This document shows, piece after piece, positions 8,446-16,906 of a stretch of 53,281 nt of DNA (within the stretch, counting starts at the first letter, position 1; each line of letters opens with the position of its first letter). The notes under the pieces are model-generated. The model was given only the letters and a program-made list of their open reading frames with translations. It searched no databases and was not told the origin of the DNA. A program made the position numbers and the translations under genes. The DNA comes from Bacillota bacterium (lineage in GTDB: Bacteria > Bacillota > SHA-98 > UBA4971). Where the stretch lies: assembly GCA_014360195.1 (NCBI GenBank), contig JACIXY010000021.1, forward strand, positions 1 to 53,281, written 5' to 3'.

Positions 8446-8658
8446 CTAAGTAGATCGCCACAAGTAATCGCCGGTTTCAGAGAGCACACGTGCCGTGCAG
8501 GGTTGCCGGTGTTGCACTCGGGGACGGCGCCCCAAGCGGGGCGCGCTTCGCCAAAATCCGGCCCGTCTGGCTAGGCAGCCGGATTTTGACACCCCTCGTG
8601 CAATCACCGGCAACCCAAGACCTCGGAAAACGGAGAAAACTAATGACCTCATACTTAG
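8446..8658 (-). repeat. Dispersed repeat family B, copy 1 (inverted-repeat element)
   Basis: Read on the minus strand this runs from CTAAGTATGAGGTCATTAG to GGCGATCTACTTAG. It shares both ends and most of the interior with 28576-28715 on the plus strand. Inside, GGGTTGCCGGTG and CACCGGCAACCC face each other. This copy carries an extra 77-bp centre that itself holds CAAAATCCGG and CCGGATTTTG as an inverted pair. No open frame is shared in full, so a structured RNA or a non-autonomous mobile element is more likely than a gene. Confidence 0.75.
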
Positions 8659-8817
8659 AGTGCCCCATCCCGTCGGTACCCGGTTTTCTGCACGATCCAT
8701 GCAGATCCTCCCCTTCCCGTGGACAGCATACATGTTCGGCGGTCGGACGCGCACACGCAAGATCGTCGTGCGCCGTAACCGCGACCCTCGGAGGAGGATG
8801 CGACCGGCTTAGCACGA

Positions 8818-9297
8818 TTGATGAACTATGGCGGCTTTGCGCGCAGCGAGTCGCGTAATCGCAATGTACACTTGATTGCATCTTTCCCTACTACCCTCTT
8901 TACATCGAGGGAGCGGCTAACAACTGCCGAGCGGGAAGAGATTAGCCGCCTACGACGAGGGAACCGGATTATGCGCGACGGGTGCGGGGCTCTAGAAAGC
9001 CGCGGCCTCTTTCGCCGAGGATACCGGCCCGAGCCCATAGAGGCGTTCTGGTTCGTCGAACGGGAGAAAGCCTGCCGCGATATGACCACAGTAACCACTT
9101 TGAGATCCGGACCGTCTAGAGGATTCGTCATTCCAAAGGGCGAATTATTGTGCAGGGTGGCAACCCAACTCGATCCGTTAGATAGCATTTTCCTCGAGGC
9201 AATTGTGCGCCAGTTTGGGGAATACCTTGAGGCAAGGCGTAGGCCTCTTGCTGAAAACGAGTACTTGCGGTTATCCCTCTATTCTCTCTTTAATTAG
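8818..9297 (+). pseudogene. IS3-family OrfA-like remnant in a lower-GC patch
   Basis: Residues 34-90 of this frame read LTTAEREEISRLRRGNR, then an altered IMRDGCGALE and FRRGYRPEPIEAFWFVEREKA. That follows the C-terminal leucine-zipper end of IS3 OrfA and the start of OrfB (E-REEI-RLRRENR-LR-E-EILKKA and FI-EKA), but with the zipper and LKKAA block corrupted. The remaining 70 residues (ending RQFGEYLEARRRPLAENEY) are not recognised. The base composition is less GC-rich than the surroundings. It is probably an old insertion-sequence fragment rather than a working gene. Confidence 0.45.
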
Positions 9298-9330
9298 GAA
9301 AGCGGAAGTCTACAATGAGGGGTGCGAGGC

Positions 9331-10197
9331 ATGAAGGGCACGAAGAGCGGCATCATGAAGGGCGGTATTGGAATCGTAACAGATAGCGGTGCGAGCCTGC
9401 CTCAAGAGCTGATCGAGGAGTACGACATAGCCGTCGCGCCCCTTGGGATACAGTTCGGAAGCGATACGTACCGTGACGGCGTCGACATAACGCGCGGGGA
9501 ATTCTACGAGAGGCTTGAGGGGCCTGACGTGCCACTCACCTCGCAGCCTGCTCCAGCTGAATTCATCTCCATCTACCGCAGGCTGCTCGAGCGCGTCAGG
9601 ACCATCATCTCGATCCACATCACTTCTACCGGAAGCGGCACATGCCAGGTTGCCAACCTCGCAAAGGCAAGTTTCCCGGATGCTGACATCGAGGTAGTAG
9701 ATTCGTTGTCCGCGTCCATGGGAACGGGATTCATGGTACTCGCGGCGGCCGAAGCCGCGCGATGCGGGAAAACAAAGGAGGAAATCCTTCGGATCCTGGC
9801 AGAGTTGAGGCCGCGCATCAGCGCCTATGCGGTCATAAAGTCAGTGAAGCACCTCCTGAAGAGCGGACGCATCCACAAGGGTCAGGCACTCATCGCCTCC
9901 TTGCTTTCGATAAAGCCGCTGGTTTCTGTGAAGGAAGGGGTTGTGGAGGTGGTGGATAGGGTCAGGACGTACCAGGCCGCCCTGGACAGGCTGGTTGTAC
10001 TGACCAGAGATGCTGCCGGAGACTCCAGGGTGAAGGTCTCGGTCGTCCATGGAAACGCCCTTGCCGAGGCAAAGCGATTGTGCGAACGGCTCAAGACGGT
10101 CCTGAACTGCGGGGAGATCATCCTGTCAGACATTGGTCCCCCCCTCGCGGTCCACGGCGGGCCAGGCATAATCGGAGTCGTGTTTCACCCGGTGTGA
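9331..10197 (+). CDS. DegV family fatty-acid-binding protein
   Basis: The 288-residue product has the DegV hallmarks: GIVTDSGASLP near the N-terminus (family TDSTxDLP), PLGIQFG...YRDGVDI, the TSQPAPAEF motif near residue 70, SAYAVIKSVKHLLKSGRI in the middle and GPGIIGVVF at the end. DegV proteins (FakB in some Bacillota) hold a fatty acid and present it to the FakA kinase; they are cytosolic. The usual HLSSxLSGT motif is changed to SIHITSTGSGT. I chose the ATG at 9331 because GAGGGG lies eight bases upstream. No fakA-like gene is nearby, as is common for multiple DegV paralogues. Confidence 0.92.
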   Translation: MKGTKSGIMKGGIGIVTDSGASLPQELIEEYDIAVAPLGIQFGSDTYRDGVDITRGEFYERLEGPDVPLTSQPAPAEFISIYRRLLERVRTIISIHITSTGSGTCQVANLAKASFPDADIEVVDSLSASMGTGFMVLAAAEAARCGKTKEEILRILAELRPRISAYAVIKSVKHLLKSGRIHKGQALIASLLSIKPLVSVKEGVVEVVDRVRTYQAALDRLVVLTRDAAGDSRVKVSVVHGNALAEAKRLCERLKTVLNCGEIILSDIGPPLAVHGGPGIIGVVFHPV

Positions 10198-10240
10198 CAC
10201 CACGGCGCGCATCGGTGGAACGCATCGCTGGCATGGGCAC

Positions 10241-10285
10241 CTTTGAGAGGCATGCCTCTCGTCGTCCGCGACCGGACATCTTACC
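10241..10285 (+). repeat. Dispersed repeat family C, copy 1
   Basis: Forty-five bases match 49682-49726 at 37 positions. This copy contains the perfect palindrome GAGAGGCATGCCTCTC, and both copies keep GTCCGCGACCGGACAT, which can fold as GTCCG-CGAC-CGGAC. On the minus strand both read as a peptide of the form CPVAD....ASQ, suggesting remains of one former gene. The sequence from here to 10440 also has a few dozen codons of protein-like character in two frames (YVLDVSREAEDLSERRI and RRLEFARTELADLEDYGDK), perhaps a frameshifted fragment. Confidence 0.5.
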
Positions 10286-10452
10286 CGCAGTACGTGCTGG
10301 ATGTCTCGCGCGAGGCTGAAGACCTGAGTGAGCGGAGGATTAGACGCGGAGCGAGCTTCCAGGGACAGCATCATCAGGAGGCTCGAGTTTGCGAGAACAG
10401 AACTCGCGGACCTTGAAGACTATGGCGATAAGGAAAGTCGCCGTCAATGGCG

Positions 10453-11304
10453 TCAGATGCGCAAGGTGGGATCGAATTTCTCCCTCAGCCAGTCGCCAAG
10501 GAAGTTGGTCCCGAGCACCGTGAGGAGGATCGCAAAGCCAGGGACGGTCGAGACCCACCATGCCAGGCTCACGTAATCGCGTCCATCCGCAGCGATGCTC
10601 CCCCAGGTGGGCGTGGAGGGCTCCACGCCCAGTCCCAGGAACGAGAGGGACGCCTCAGCAAGGATGGTCCGCCCCACTTCCACGGTGGCGACCACCACGA
10701 GGGGCGGGAGGATGTTCGGCAGGATGTAGCGCACGAGTATCCGCAGGTCGCTCGCGCCTGCCGCCACGGCCGACTGGACGAACTCTTTCTGCTTGATTGC
10801 CAGCACCTGCGCTCTCGCCACCCGTGCGTAAACCACCCAACCCGTGAGCGCCAGCACTATGATGACGTTGCGCAGACTCGGGCCGAGCACCGCCATCACG
10901 CCCAGCGCGAGCAGCAGGAACGGGATGGCCATCTGGAAGTCCACGAGCCGCATGACGATCGCGTCCGCGACCCGCCCGTAATACCCGGCGATCACCCCGA
11001 GGACCACCCCGACCACCCCGGCTATGGCCACCGACACGAGGCCGACCAGGAGCGAGACCCGGGCCCCATATATCACTCTGCTAAGCACGTCCCTGCCCAG
11101 TGGGTCCGTCCCAAGCACAAACCCGTCCGGCCCGCCCAGCGCCGCAGGCGGTCGCAGGCGCAGGCTGGTATTCTGCTCGTTCGGGTCGTGGGGCGCCAGC
11201 AGTGGTGCGAACACCGCCGCCACCATGACGATGCTGAGAAGGACGAGACCTGGTATGGCCTTTTTGTTACGTGCGATCACCTTTCGCAGTTTCGTCACCT
11301 TCAT
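10453..11304 (-). CDS. dppC: Dipeptide/oligopeptide ABC transporter permease, DppC type
   Basis: The 283-residue membrane protein has the OppC/DppC N-terminal pattern (FAPLLAPHDPNEQN then GTDPLGRDVLSRVIYG), six membrane helices and the inner-membrane loop EFVQSAVAAGAS that contacts the ATPase. It ends with the family signature ASLSFLGLGVEPSTPTWG. It forms the channel with DppB. The ATG at 11304 has GAGG eight bases upstream. It is the last gene of the dppA-dppB-dppC set here; about 220 bases with no gene separate it from dppB. No DppD or DppF ATPase gene follows it, so ATPases must come from elsewhere. Confidence 0.95.
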   Translation of the reverse strand: MKVTKLRKVIARNKKAIPGLVLLSIVMVAAVFAPLLAPHDPNEQNTSLRLRPPAALGGPDGFVLGTDPLGRDVLSRVIYGARVSLLVGLVSVAIAGVVGVVLGVIAGYYGRVADAIVMRLVDFQMAIPFLLLALGVMAVLGPSLRNVIIVLALTGWVVYARVARAQVLAIKQKEFVQSAVAAGASDLRILVRYILPNILPPLVVVATVEVGRTILAEASLSFLGLGVEPSTPTWGSIAADGRDYVSLAWWVSTVPGFAILLTVLGTNFLGDWLREKFDPTLRI

Positions 11305-11523
11305 TGCGTAAACCTCACGAGACGCCAGCTTAGCTTAGTCATGCTCGAGATGTTCGTCCCCGCAACGGCCGATACCGCCCATAACCGCCGCCTCGGAGCT
11401 CGCCCGGGGTCTCTGGCTCCGGCGCTCCGGGCGCAGGGGTCCGGCCTCGGCAGCACGTTCCGCGGCCCCGCTGGCCACTCATACGTCGTCTTCCGTTGTC
11501 CGTCATCCGTAATTCGTCTCTCG

Positions 11524-12441
11524 CTATTCGTAGGTGATCCTCGGATCGAGAAGGACGTACATCAGGTCAACCACCAGGTTGATGACAAGGACCGTCACCG
11601 CCGCCACAACCACAAACGCCTGCACCACCGGGAAATCGCGGTTGTTTATGGCTTGCACGGCGAGACGCGCCATCCCCGGATACCCGAAGATCTGCTCGGT
11701 CACAAGGGCGCCGCCGATGAGCGTGCTGAGCTGGTAACCGACTATCGTTACCACCGGGAGGGCGGCGTTCCGGAGCGCGTGCTTGTAGAGGACCATCCGC
11801 TCCGCAAGCCCCTTCGCCCGCGCCGTGCGAATGTAATCCTGGCCCAGCACCTCGATGAGGCAAGACCTCACCATCCTCGTGGTGAGACCGGCCGTGTATC
11901 CTCCGAGCGTGACGCCGGGAAGCACCAGCGCCCTCCAGCCCTCGCTTCCCGAGGTGGGAAACCAGCGCAGCGACACGCCGAACACGAGTATCAGCACTAT
12001 GCCGAACCAGAAGGTCGGCATGGACTGGCCAAGCAGGGCAAGGCCTGTGGCGATCTGGTCGAAGGCGCTGTTGCGCTTCACTGCAGACACCACCCCAAGG
12101 GGGACCGCAACGATGAGCATGACCGCGAGCGCAACCGCCGTAAGCTTCATCGTCGCCGGGAACCTCTCGAGGACCAGCCCGAGCACGGGCTGGTTGTACC
12201 TCAGGGACGTCCCGAGGTCCCCCCTGAGGGCGCGCTTCATGTAGTTCACGTATTGCTTCCAGAGCGGCTGGTCCAGGCCGAGCTGGTGGCGGATGTTCTG
12301 GATCTCCTCAGGGCTCGCTCCTACGGGGACCAGGAGGTACGTTGGATCGCCGGCAAGATGCAGCAGCACGAAAGCTACGCTGAGCACCGCCAGCGTCACG
12401 AGCACCCCGTGGCCGAGCCGAGCTGCGAGGTACGTCGCCAA
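11524..12441 (-). CDS. dppB: Dipeptide/oligopeptide ABC transporter permease, DppB type
   Basis: The 305-residue product has the DppB/OppB layout: a first helix, then LAGDPTYLLVPVGASPEEI and the LGLDQPLWKQYVNYM segment with GDLGTSLRYNQPV, and six membrane helices. It also has the EAA-type loop DYIRTARAKGL and the ending VVDLMYVLLDPRITYE. It pairs with DppC to form the peptide pore. The start is a TTG at 12441 with AAAGGA nine bases upstream, placed six bases after the stop of the binding-protein gene, which indicates one operon. Confidence 0.95.
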   Translation of the reverse strand: MATYLAARLGHGVLVTLAVLSVAFVLLHLAGDPTYLLVPVGASPEEIQNIRHQLGLDQPLWKQYVNYMKRALRGDLGTSLRYNQPVLGLVLERFPATMKLTAVALAVMLIVAVPLGVVSAVKRNSAFDQIATGLALLGQSMPTFWFGIVLILVFGVSLRWFPTSGSEGWRALVLPGVTLGGYTAGLTTRMVRSCLIEVLGQDYIRTARAKGLAERMVLYKHALRNAALPVVTIVGYQLSTLIGGALVTEQIFGYPGMARLAVQAINNRDFPVVQAFVVVAAVTVLVINLVVDLMYVLLDPRITYE

Positions 12442-12447
12442 CGCGGA

Positions 12448-14019
12448 TCATCCTTTCACCGTTATCCCCTTGAGATCGATCTGCTCGTCTGGCCTCGGGG
12501 ACCAACCCTCGACGCGCTTGTTCACGCCGTAGATGTCCACCTGCTGGTAGAGGTAGATATAAGGCGCGTCGTCGTGAAGTATCCGCATCACTTCTCCGTA
12601 GATCTTCGCTCGCTCCGCCTGGTCCACGGTCTTCGATCCCTTCAAGATGAGCTCGTCCGCCGCCGGGTTGCTATACATGGAGTAGGCAGCGCCGCTGTAC
12701 ACCATGCCGCTGAGCCACAGGTCGGCGTCGGGCTCGGTGGCCGCGCCCCAGAAGGCCATCGGATTGAAGTCCTTCGCCACCAGCCTGTTCAGGAACAGGC
12801 CCCAGTCGAGCACCTGGAGGTCCACCTTGACGCCCACCGCCTCGAGCTGGCCGGCAATGACCTGTGCTACCTCCTTGTCCTGGTTGTAGCGCCCCTGAGG
12901 AGCGTACAGTGTGAGCGCCAGCGGGTTATCTGGCCCGTAGCCTGCTTCGGCAAGAAGGCTCTTCGCCTTTTCCGGGTCGTACGGGTAGGCCTTTATCTCC
13001 TCGTTGAACCCGAAGTACTCTTTGGTGAGAGGCTGCCCCTCGCACTTGCGCGCGTAGCCGCGCAGGATGTCGTTCACGATGGCGTCCTTGTCCACCGCGT
13101 AGTTCAGCGCCTGGCGCACGCGGCGATCCTTCAGGGCGTTGTCCTGGGTCAGGTTGAACTGGACGAACATCACCCGCAGGCCCGGCACAGGAAGGATCTT
13201 GATGTTCTCGTCCTTCGACAGCGACTCGGCCTCGTCAGTTGAGACCTGCGTGACGATGTCAGCCTCGCCCGCTTTCAGCGCGGCCATCCGGGTAGATGTC
13301 TCAGGAATGGCCCTGAACGTTACCCTATCGAGGGTCGGCTTGCCTCCCCAGTAGTCGGGGTTTGCCTCAAGCACCACCTTCTCGTCCTTCTGCCACTCCA
13401 CCAGCTTGAACGGACCGGTCCCAACAGGAGCCTTGCTGAAGTTCTCGTCGCCCTTCTCCTGGATATACTTCGGGGGAACAATGTATACCCTCGTCATGTA
13501 AAGCGGCATGACCCCGAGGGGCTCCTTCGTGGTGATGTTCACGGTATACCTGTCCACCACATCCACGGACTTGATCGGGCGGGTGTATATCGTAGCCGGC
13601 GACTTGAACTCAGGGTTCGCTATCCGCTCCAAGGAGAACTTGACCGCGTCCGCGGTGAGCTCCTCGCCGTTCGTGAACTTGACCCCTTCGCGGAGCTTGA
13701 CCTGCCAGGTGGTGTCGGTGATGGCCTTCCAGCTCTCCGCGAGAAGGGGCTCGATTTCACCTGTCTTGTAGTTGAGATAGGCGAGAGGCTCACATATCGC
13801 GCCGGAGATGTTGAGGGCCTGCTGGACCGTGGTGAGGTGGGGGTCCAGGGTCTGAGGGTCGGTCCCCTGAGCGATGACGATCTCCTGCCTGGGCCCCTTC
13901 GAAACGCCGGAGCCGCCGCACCCGGCGACTGCAAGCGCAGCCAGCAGGGCTGCTACCGTGATGGCCAGGACCTTGACTGCTTTCGTCGCTGCTTCTCGTG
14001 CTGTGTCTCTTGTGTTCAT
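12448..14019 (-). CDS. dppA: Peptide ABC transporter substrate-binding lipoprotein (SBP_bac_5)
   Basis: The 523-residue precursor has a lipoprotein signal peptide ending in the lipobox LAVAGC, then the family-5 binding-protein fold: DPQTLDPHLTTVQQALN, AESWKAITDTTWQVKLREGV with KFTNGEELTADAV, and the TGPFKLVEW motif. It is anchored outside the membrane and delivers peptides or similar ligands to DppBC. I chose the ATG at 14019 (MNTRDTA) because GAGGAG precedes it and the charged leader fits; reading further upstream gives only a low-complexity Lys/Glu stretch. Peptide, nickel and opine binders share this fold, so the ligand is not fixed by sequence. The amidohydrolase and creatininase genes upstream suggest an amide or cyclic peptide substrate. 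Confidence 0.95.
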   Translation of the reverse strand: MNTRDTAREAATKAVKVLAITVAALLAALAVAGCGGSGVSKGPRQEIVIAQGTDPQTLDPHLTTVQQALNISGAICEPLAYLNYKTGEIEPLLAESWKAITDTTWQVKLREGVKFTNGEELTADAVKFSLERIANPEFKSPATIYTRPIKSVDVVDRYTVNITTKEPLGVMPLYMTRVYIVPPKYIQEKGDENFSKAPVGTGPFKLVEWQKDEKVVLEANPDYWGGKPTLDRVTFRAIPETSTRMAALKAGEADIVTQVSTDEAESLSKDENIKILPVPGLRVMFVQFNLTQDNALKDRRVRQALNYAVDKDAIVNDILRGYARKCEGQPLTKEYFGFNEEIKAYPYDPEKAKSLLAEAGYGPDNPLALTLYAPQGRYNQDKEVAQVIAGQLEAVGVKVDLQVLDWGLFLNRLVAKDFNPMAFWGAATEPDADLWLSGMVYSGAAYSMYSNPAADELILKGSKTVDQAERAKIYGEVMRILHDDAPYIYLYQQVDIYGVNKRVEGWSPRPDEQIDLKGITVKG

Positions 14020-14124
14020 CTGTTCTTCACTCCTCTCCTTCTCTTCCCGTTCCTTCCGTCTTTCCTTCTGTGCTCCCAACCAAGCCGGCTTCTTCCCCGC
14101 TCCGCCGCTCATGACGGCCTCGAA

Positions 14125-15369
14125 TCAACCGCCAAAGCAACCGCATACCTTCCCTGCCTTCACCACGCCGCGGACCTGACGCAGATCGCCCGCGAAAACA
14201 TCTTCCCTGCGGAAAGCAACGAGGTCGCACATCTTGCCCACCTCGATAGACCCCACGAGGTCAGATATCCCGCAGAGCCTCGCCCCCTCGAGCGTCGCCG
14301 CGGCGAGCGCCTGCTCCAAGGTGTAGCCCGCTCCCAGGAGCGCCTGGACTTCGGCCGTCGGGTCGCCGTGGTACGTGTCCCCACCTATCGCCACCGGAAC
14401 GCCGCATTCCCGCGCAGCGCGGAGCGTGTCCATGTACGCCTGGCACGCCGCAGCGGCCTTCTCCCTGTAATAGGCCGGCACTCCGGGCGACTCGGCCGCG
14501 TACTTCATGACGCCGTAGGTGACAACAAGGAAAGTCCCCTTCTCGGCCATCATCTGCAGCTGCTCTCTCGTGAGGAACACGCCATGCTCGATCGAGTCCA
14601 CGCCAGCCTCGATGGCCCACGTGGCCCCGTCGCCACCGTGGACGTGCGCGGCGATCCTCCTGCCGAGCCGGTGGGCCTCGTCCACCGCAGCCGCTATCTC
14701 CTCACGCGTATAGTCGCTCATGGTGGGAGACGACCCCTCGGTGGATACGCCGCCGGTTATCATGATCTTCACCAGGTCGGATTGCCATTTTACCTGCTCG
14801 CGGACGGCTTTCCTCACAGCGACCTCGCCGTCGGCCTCGAGGCCCCCGTACCAGCCGTGGCCGCCCGTCCTCATGATGAACTCGCCCGCGATGAGGAGGC
14901 GAGGTCCCTCGACCACTCCTTCAGATATGGCGCGCTTCCAGTAGACGTCCAGATGACGCGACTCGCCCACGTCCCTCAGGGTCGTGATACCCGATCTCAG
15001 CAAGTGGCGGGCATTCCTCACGGCCCGTAGCGTTATGACAGCGTCGTGGTCATACGACTGTGCCCGCTCATCGCCGAGGTCGATCCCGAGGTGGTCGTGG
15101 CAGTCGATAAGCCCGGGCAGGACCATGTAGTCGGCCCAGTCTACAACGGCGGCGCCCTTTTCGGACGCGGTTGGCGCGGTGGGTGCGCCGGATACGACGG
15201 ATACGGCGGGTGCGGTCGGCGCACCGCCGGCCGCAGCGGCCCGCGGCGCAGGTTCACGCTTCTCGATGGAGACGATCCGGCCGCTGTCATCGGCAACGAT
15301 AGTGCAACCTTCTTGCGGCTCCCATCCGGGGCCGGTAAGGATCGATCCGCAATGAATTATCGTGGCCAT
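14125..15369 (-). CDS. Metal-dependent amidohydrolase (prolidase/imidazolonepropionase-like)
   Basis: The 414-residue protein carries the amidohydrolase metal motifs: GLIDCHDHLGID (HxH), DLVKIMITGG with a lysine in the position that is often carboxylated, AAHVHGG, SIEHGVF and a final AIGGDTYHGD aspartate. It also has the ending IEVGKMCDLVAF typical of these enzymes. Such enzymes hydrolyse C-N bonds in dipeptides, cyclic amides or related compounds in the cytoplasm. Between the N-terminal beta-sandwich and the barrel, at about residues 40-72, is an Ala/Pro/Thr-rich insert with repeated GAPTAP that the family lacks. The ATG at 15369 has AGGAGG eight bases upstream. It stands between the peptide-transporter genes and a creatininase gene on the same strand. 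Confidence 0.92.
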   Translation of the reverse strand: MATIIHCGSILTGPGWEPQEGCTIVADDSGRIVSIEKREPAPRAAAAGGAPTAPAVSVVSGAPTAPTASEKGAAVVDWADYMVLPGLIDCHDHLGIDLGDERAQSYDHDAVITLRAVRNARHLLRSGITTLRDVGESRHLDVYWKRAISEGVVEGPRLLIAGEFIMRTGGHGWYGGLEADGEVAVRKAVREQVKWQSDLVKIMITGGVSTEGSSPTMSDYTREEIAAAVDEAHRLGRRIAAHVHGGDGATWAIEAGVDSIEHGVFLTREQLQMMAEKGTFLVVTYGVMKYAAESPGVPAYYREKAAAACQAYMDTLRAARECGVPVAIGGDTYHGDPTAEVQALLGAGYTLEQALAAATLEGARLCGISDLVGSIEVGKMCDLVAFRREDVFAGDLRQVRGVVKAGKVCGCFGG

Positions 15370-15438
15370 GAAAGATTCCTCCTTGCTTCCTGGTTCTCTC
15401 CTCCTCTGCACCCGCGCCCTGCTCACGGCGCGCAGGCG

Positions 15439-16224
15439 TCACCGCGCGCTTGAAGCCTTCGTCGCCTCGCGAAGCTCGGCTATCACGCTGATCAGGGTCT
15501 CGACGGCCTCGCCCATCATGCGTTCGCCCTTTTCGCGCGTCGCCAGAGTAGCGTCGCCGATGGTCCCTGAGGTCGTTATCTCCCTGGTCTTCGGCAACCC
15601 GAGGTCGACCACGGACCGGCTGAGCGCCTCCTCGGTGAAGGTAAACAGCGGGCGCGGTTTCGGGATCTCCCTGACGGCCTTGCTCATGTCTACAAGTTCG
15701 GGAATGGCTACGAGGGCAGTCGAGGTCTCTCCTTCATCGGCATGCCACTCGATGTCCGACTCGAGCAGCTTCGCGGAGTTCCTCATGAGGTTGGGTGTGT
15801 AGATGTTGGCTATTGTCGCTCCGGTCTCCTCGCGAAGCTCTATTGCGGCAACGGCCACGGTAGCGTTGTTTCCGCCGTGTCCGTTGAGGAAGACGATGTT
15901 TCGGAAACCATGTTTTACGAAGCTATGGGCGATGTCTTTGAGGAGCGCGATCAAGGTGGACGTCCGCAAGGTGACCGTCCCCGCAAAGTCGATGTGGTTA
16001 TGGCTTATCCCGTAGACCACAGTGGGAGCAACGAGCACCCCGTCTGTGCCTTCGGCGGCTTTCACGGCGATCCACTCAACGTTCGCGCTGTCGGTGATGA
16101 GGGGGAGATGGCGGCTGTGCTGCTCGACGGAGCCGAGCGGGACTATCACCGTGTCAGTCCCCGACTCGAGGGCGGCTTTCACTTCCACCCAGGTCATTTC
16201 AGCGAGTTTCACCTTTCTTGCCAT
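15439..16224 (-). CDS. Creatininase-family amidohydrolase
   Basis: The 261-residue product has the creatininase metal motifs: PLGSVEQHSRHLPLITD (Glu, His, Asp ligands), the NGHGGNN motif at about residue 117 and HADEGETST with the second Glu. The family opens cyclic amides such as creatinine or removes formyl-type groups. The ATG at 16224 has AGAGGTG eight bases upstream. It is the first structural gene of the minus-strand hydrolase and transporter set. Between it and the IclR gene lies 680 bases, much of it low-complexity sequence. True creatininase activity cannot be told from other family activities here. Confidence 0.93.
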   Translation of the reverse strand: MARKVKLAEMTWVEVKAALESGTDTVIVPLGSVEQHSRHLPLITDSANVEWIAVKAAEGTDGVLVAPTVVYGISHNHIDFAGTVTLRTSTLIALLKDIAHSFVKHGFRNIVFLNGHGGNNATVAVAAIELREETGATIANIYTPNLMRNSAKLLESDIEWHADEGETSTALVAIPELVDMSKAVREIPKPRPLFTFTEEALSRSVVDLGLPKTREITTSGTIGDATLATREKGERMMGEAVETLISVIAELREATKASSAR

Positions 16225-16906
16225 GTCGTGTACACCTCTGTGCTGCGTCGTATGGTTGCATATGTGGCGCTGCATATGTGGCGTTGCCCGTCTCGTGCTG
16301 TGCTGCGTTGCCCCGCCTGGTCCGGCCCCGTGCTGCGGTGCGCTGCACTGCGCTGCGCTGCACTGCACTGCACTGCAGTGCAGGCAGTGGCGGTGGGCTG
16401 CGTCACACCACGCGGCTCTGTTCCGGGTTGGGCCGCGCTTCGTTGCAGTCTGACGCGCCCTGTCGGGTCACCAGGCCCGTTAGGAACGGGCCGGGCTGAC
16501 TTCGCTGCGCCCCAGCATACCCTCGCATGCCCGATATGCCCCGGTCCGGCATGCCCCGGTATGGCCCAGCATGCGCCGCCATGCTCTTGCATGCTCCGCC
16601 GGGCCCCGGCCGCGTAGCCCCGGCCTCCTGCGCCCTGCTGAGTTGCGGGTGCGGGCCTTACAACAGTAGCGTGCTAGTGTGGCGCGACCGGTCCTCAAAA
16701 CCCTCGCGCACACGGCAGGACCACTCGTCACAACCGGACCTTCGCCCTAAGGTCGATAAGGTTGCGAAGCCATCCTGATACACTGGCCATACACTGGCCC
16801 GGAGGTCGGTGTCGCGCATCGCCCACGCGGATGGCGGCACAGCCACTATATGTCGGCAAGTCGCCATGCCATGCGGCAGCCTACCAGTCTTTGAAATCTC
16901 AGCAGA
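16225..16906. other. Low-complexity leader between IclR and creatininase genes
   Basis: From about 16331 to 16385 the sequence is a run of GCTGC/ACTGC pentamers. From about 16515 to 16600 it is rich in GCATGC and CCATGC units with spacing of 10 to 20 bases. No gene is supported; long open frames on both strands come from the lack of A/T-rich codons. This tract would be transcribed as the 5' leader of the creatininase mRNA if the promoter lies beyond it. Confidence 0.5.

Noticed and set aside
10447-13242. 931-codon plus-strand frame over the peptide permeases
   Set aside because: The minus strand clearly encodes DppC, DppB and DppA. The long opposite frame, rich in His, Arg and Gln, is a codon-bias shadow.
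13837-15030. 397-codon plus-strand frame opposite the amidohydrolase
   Set aside because: The antisense amidohydrolase has complete metal motifs; this frame has none.
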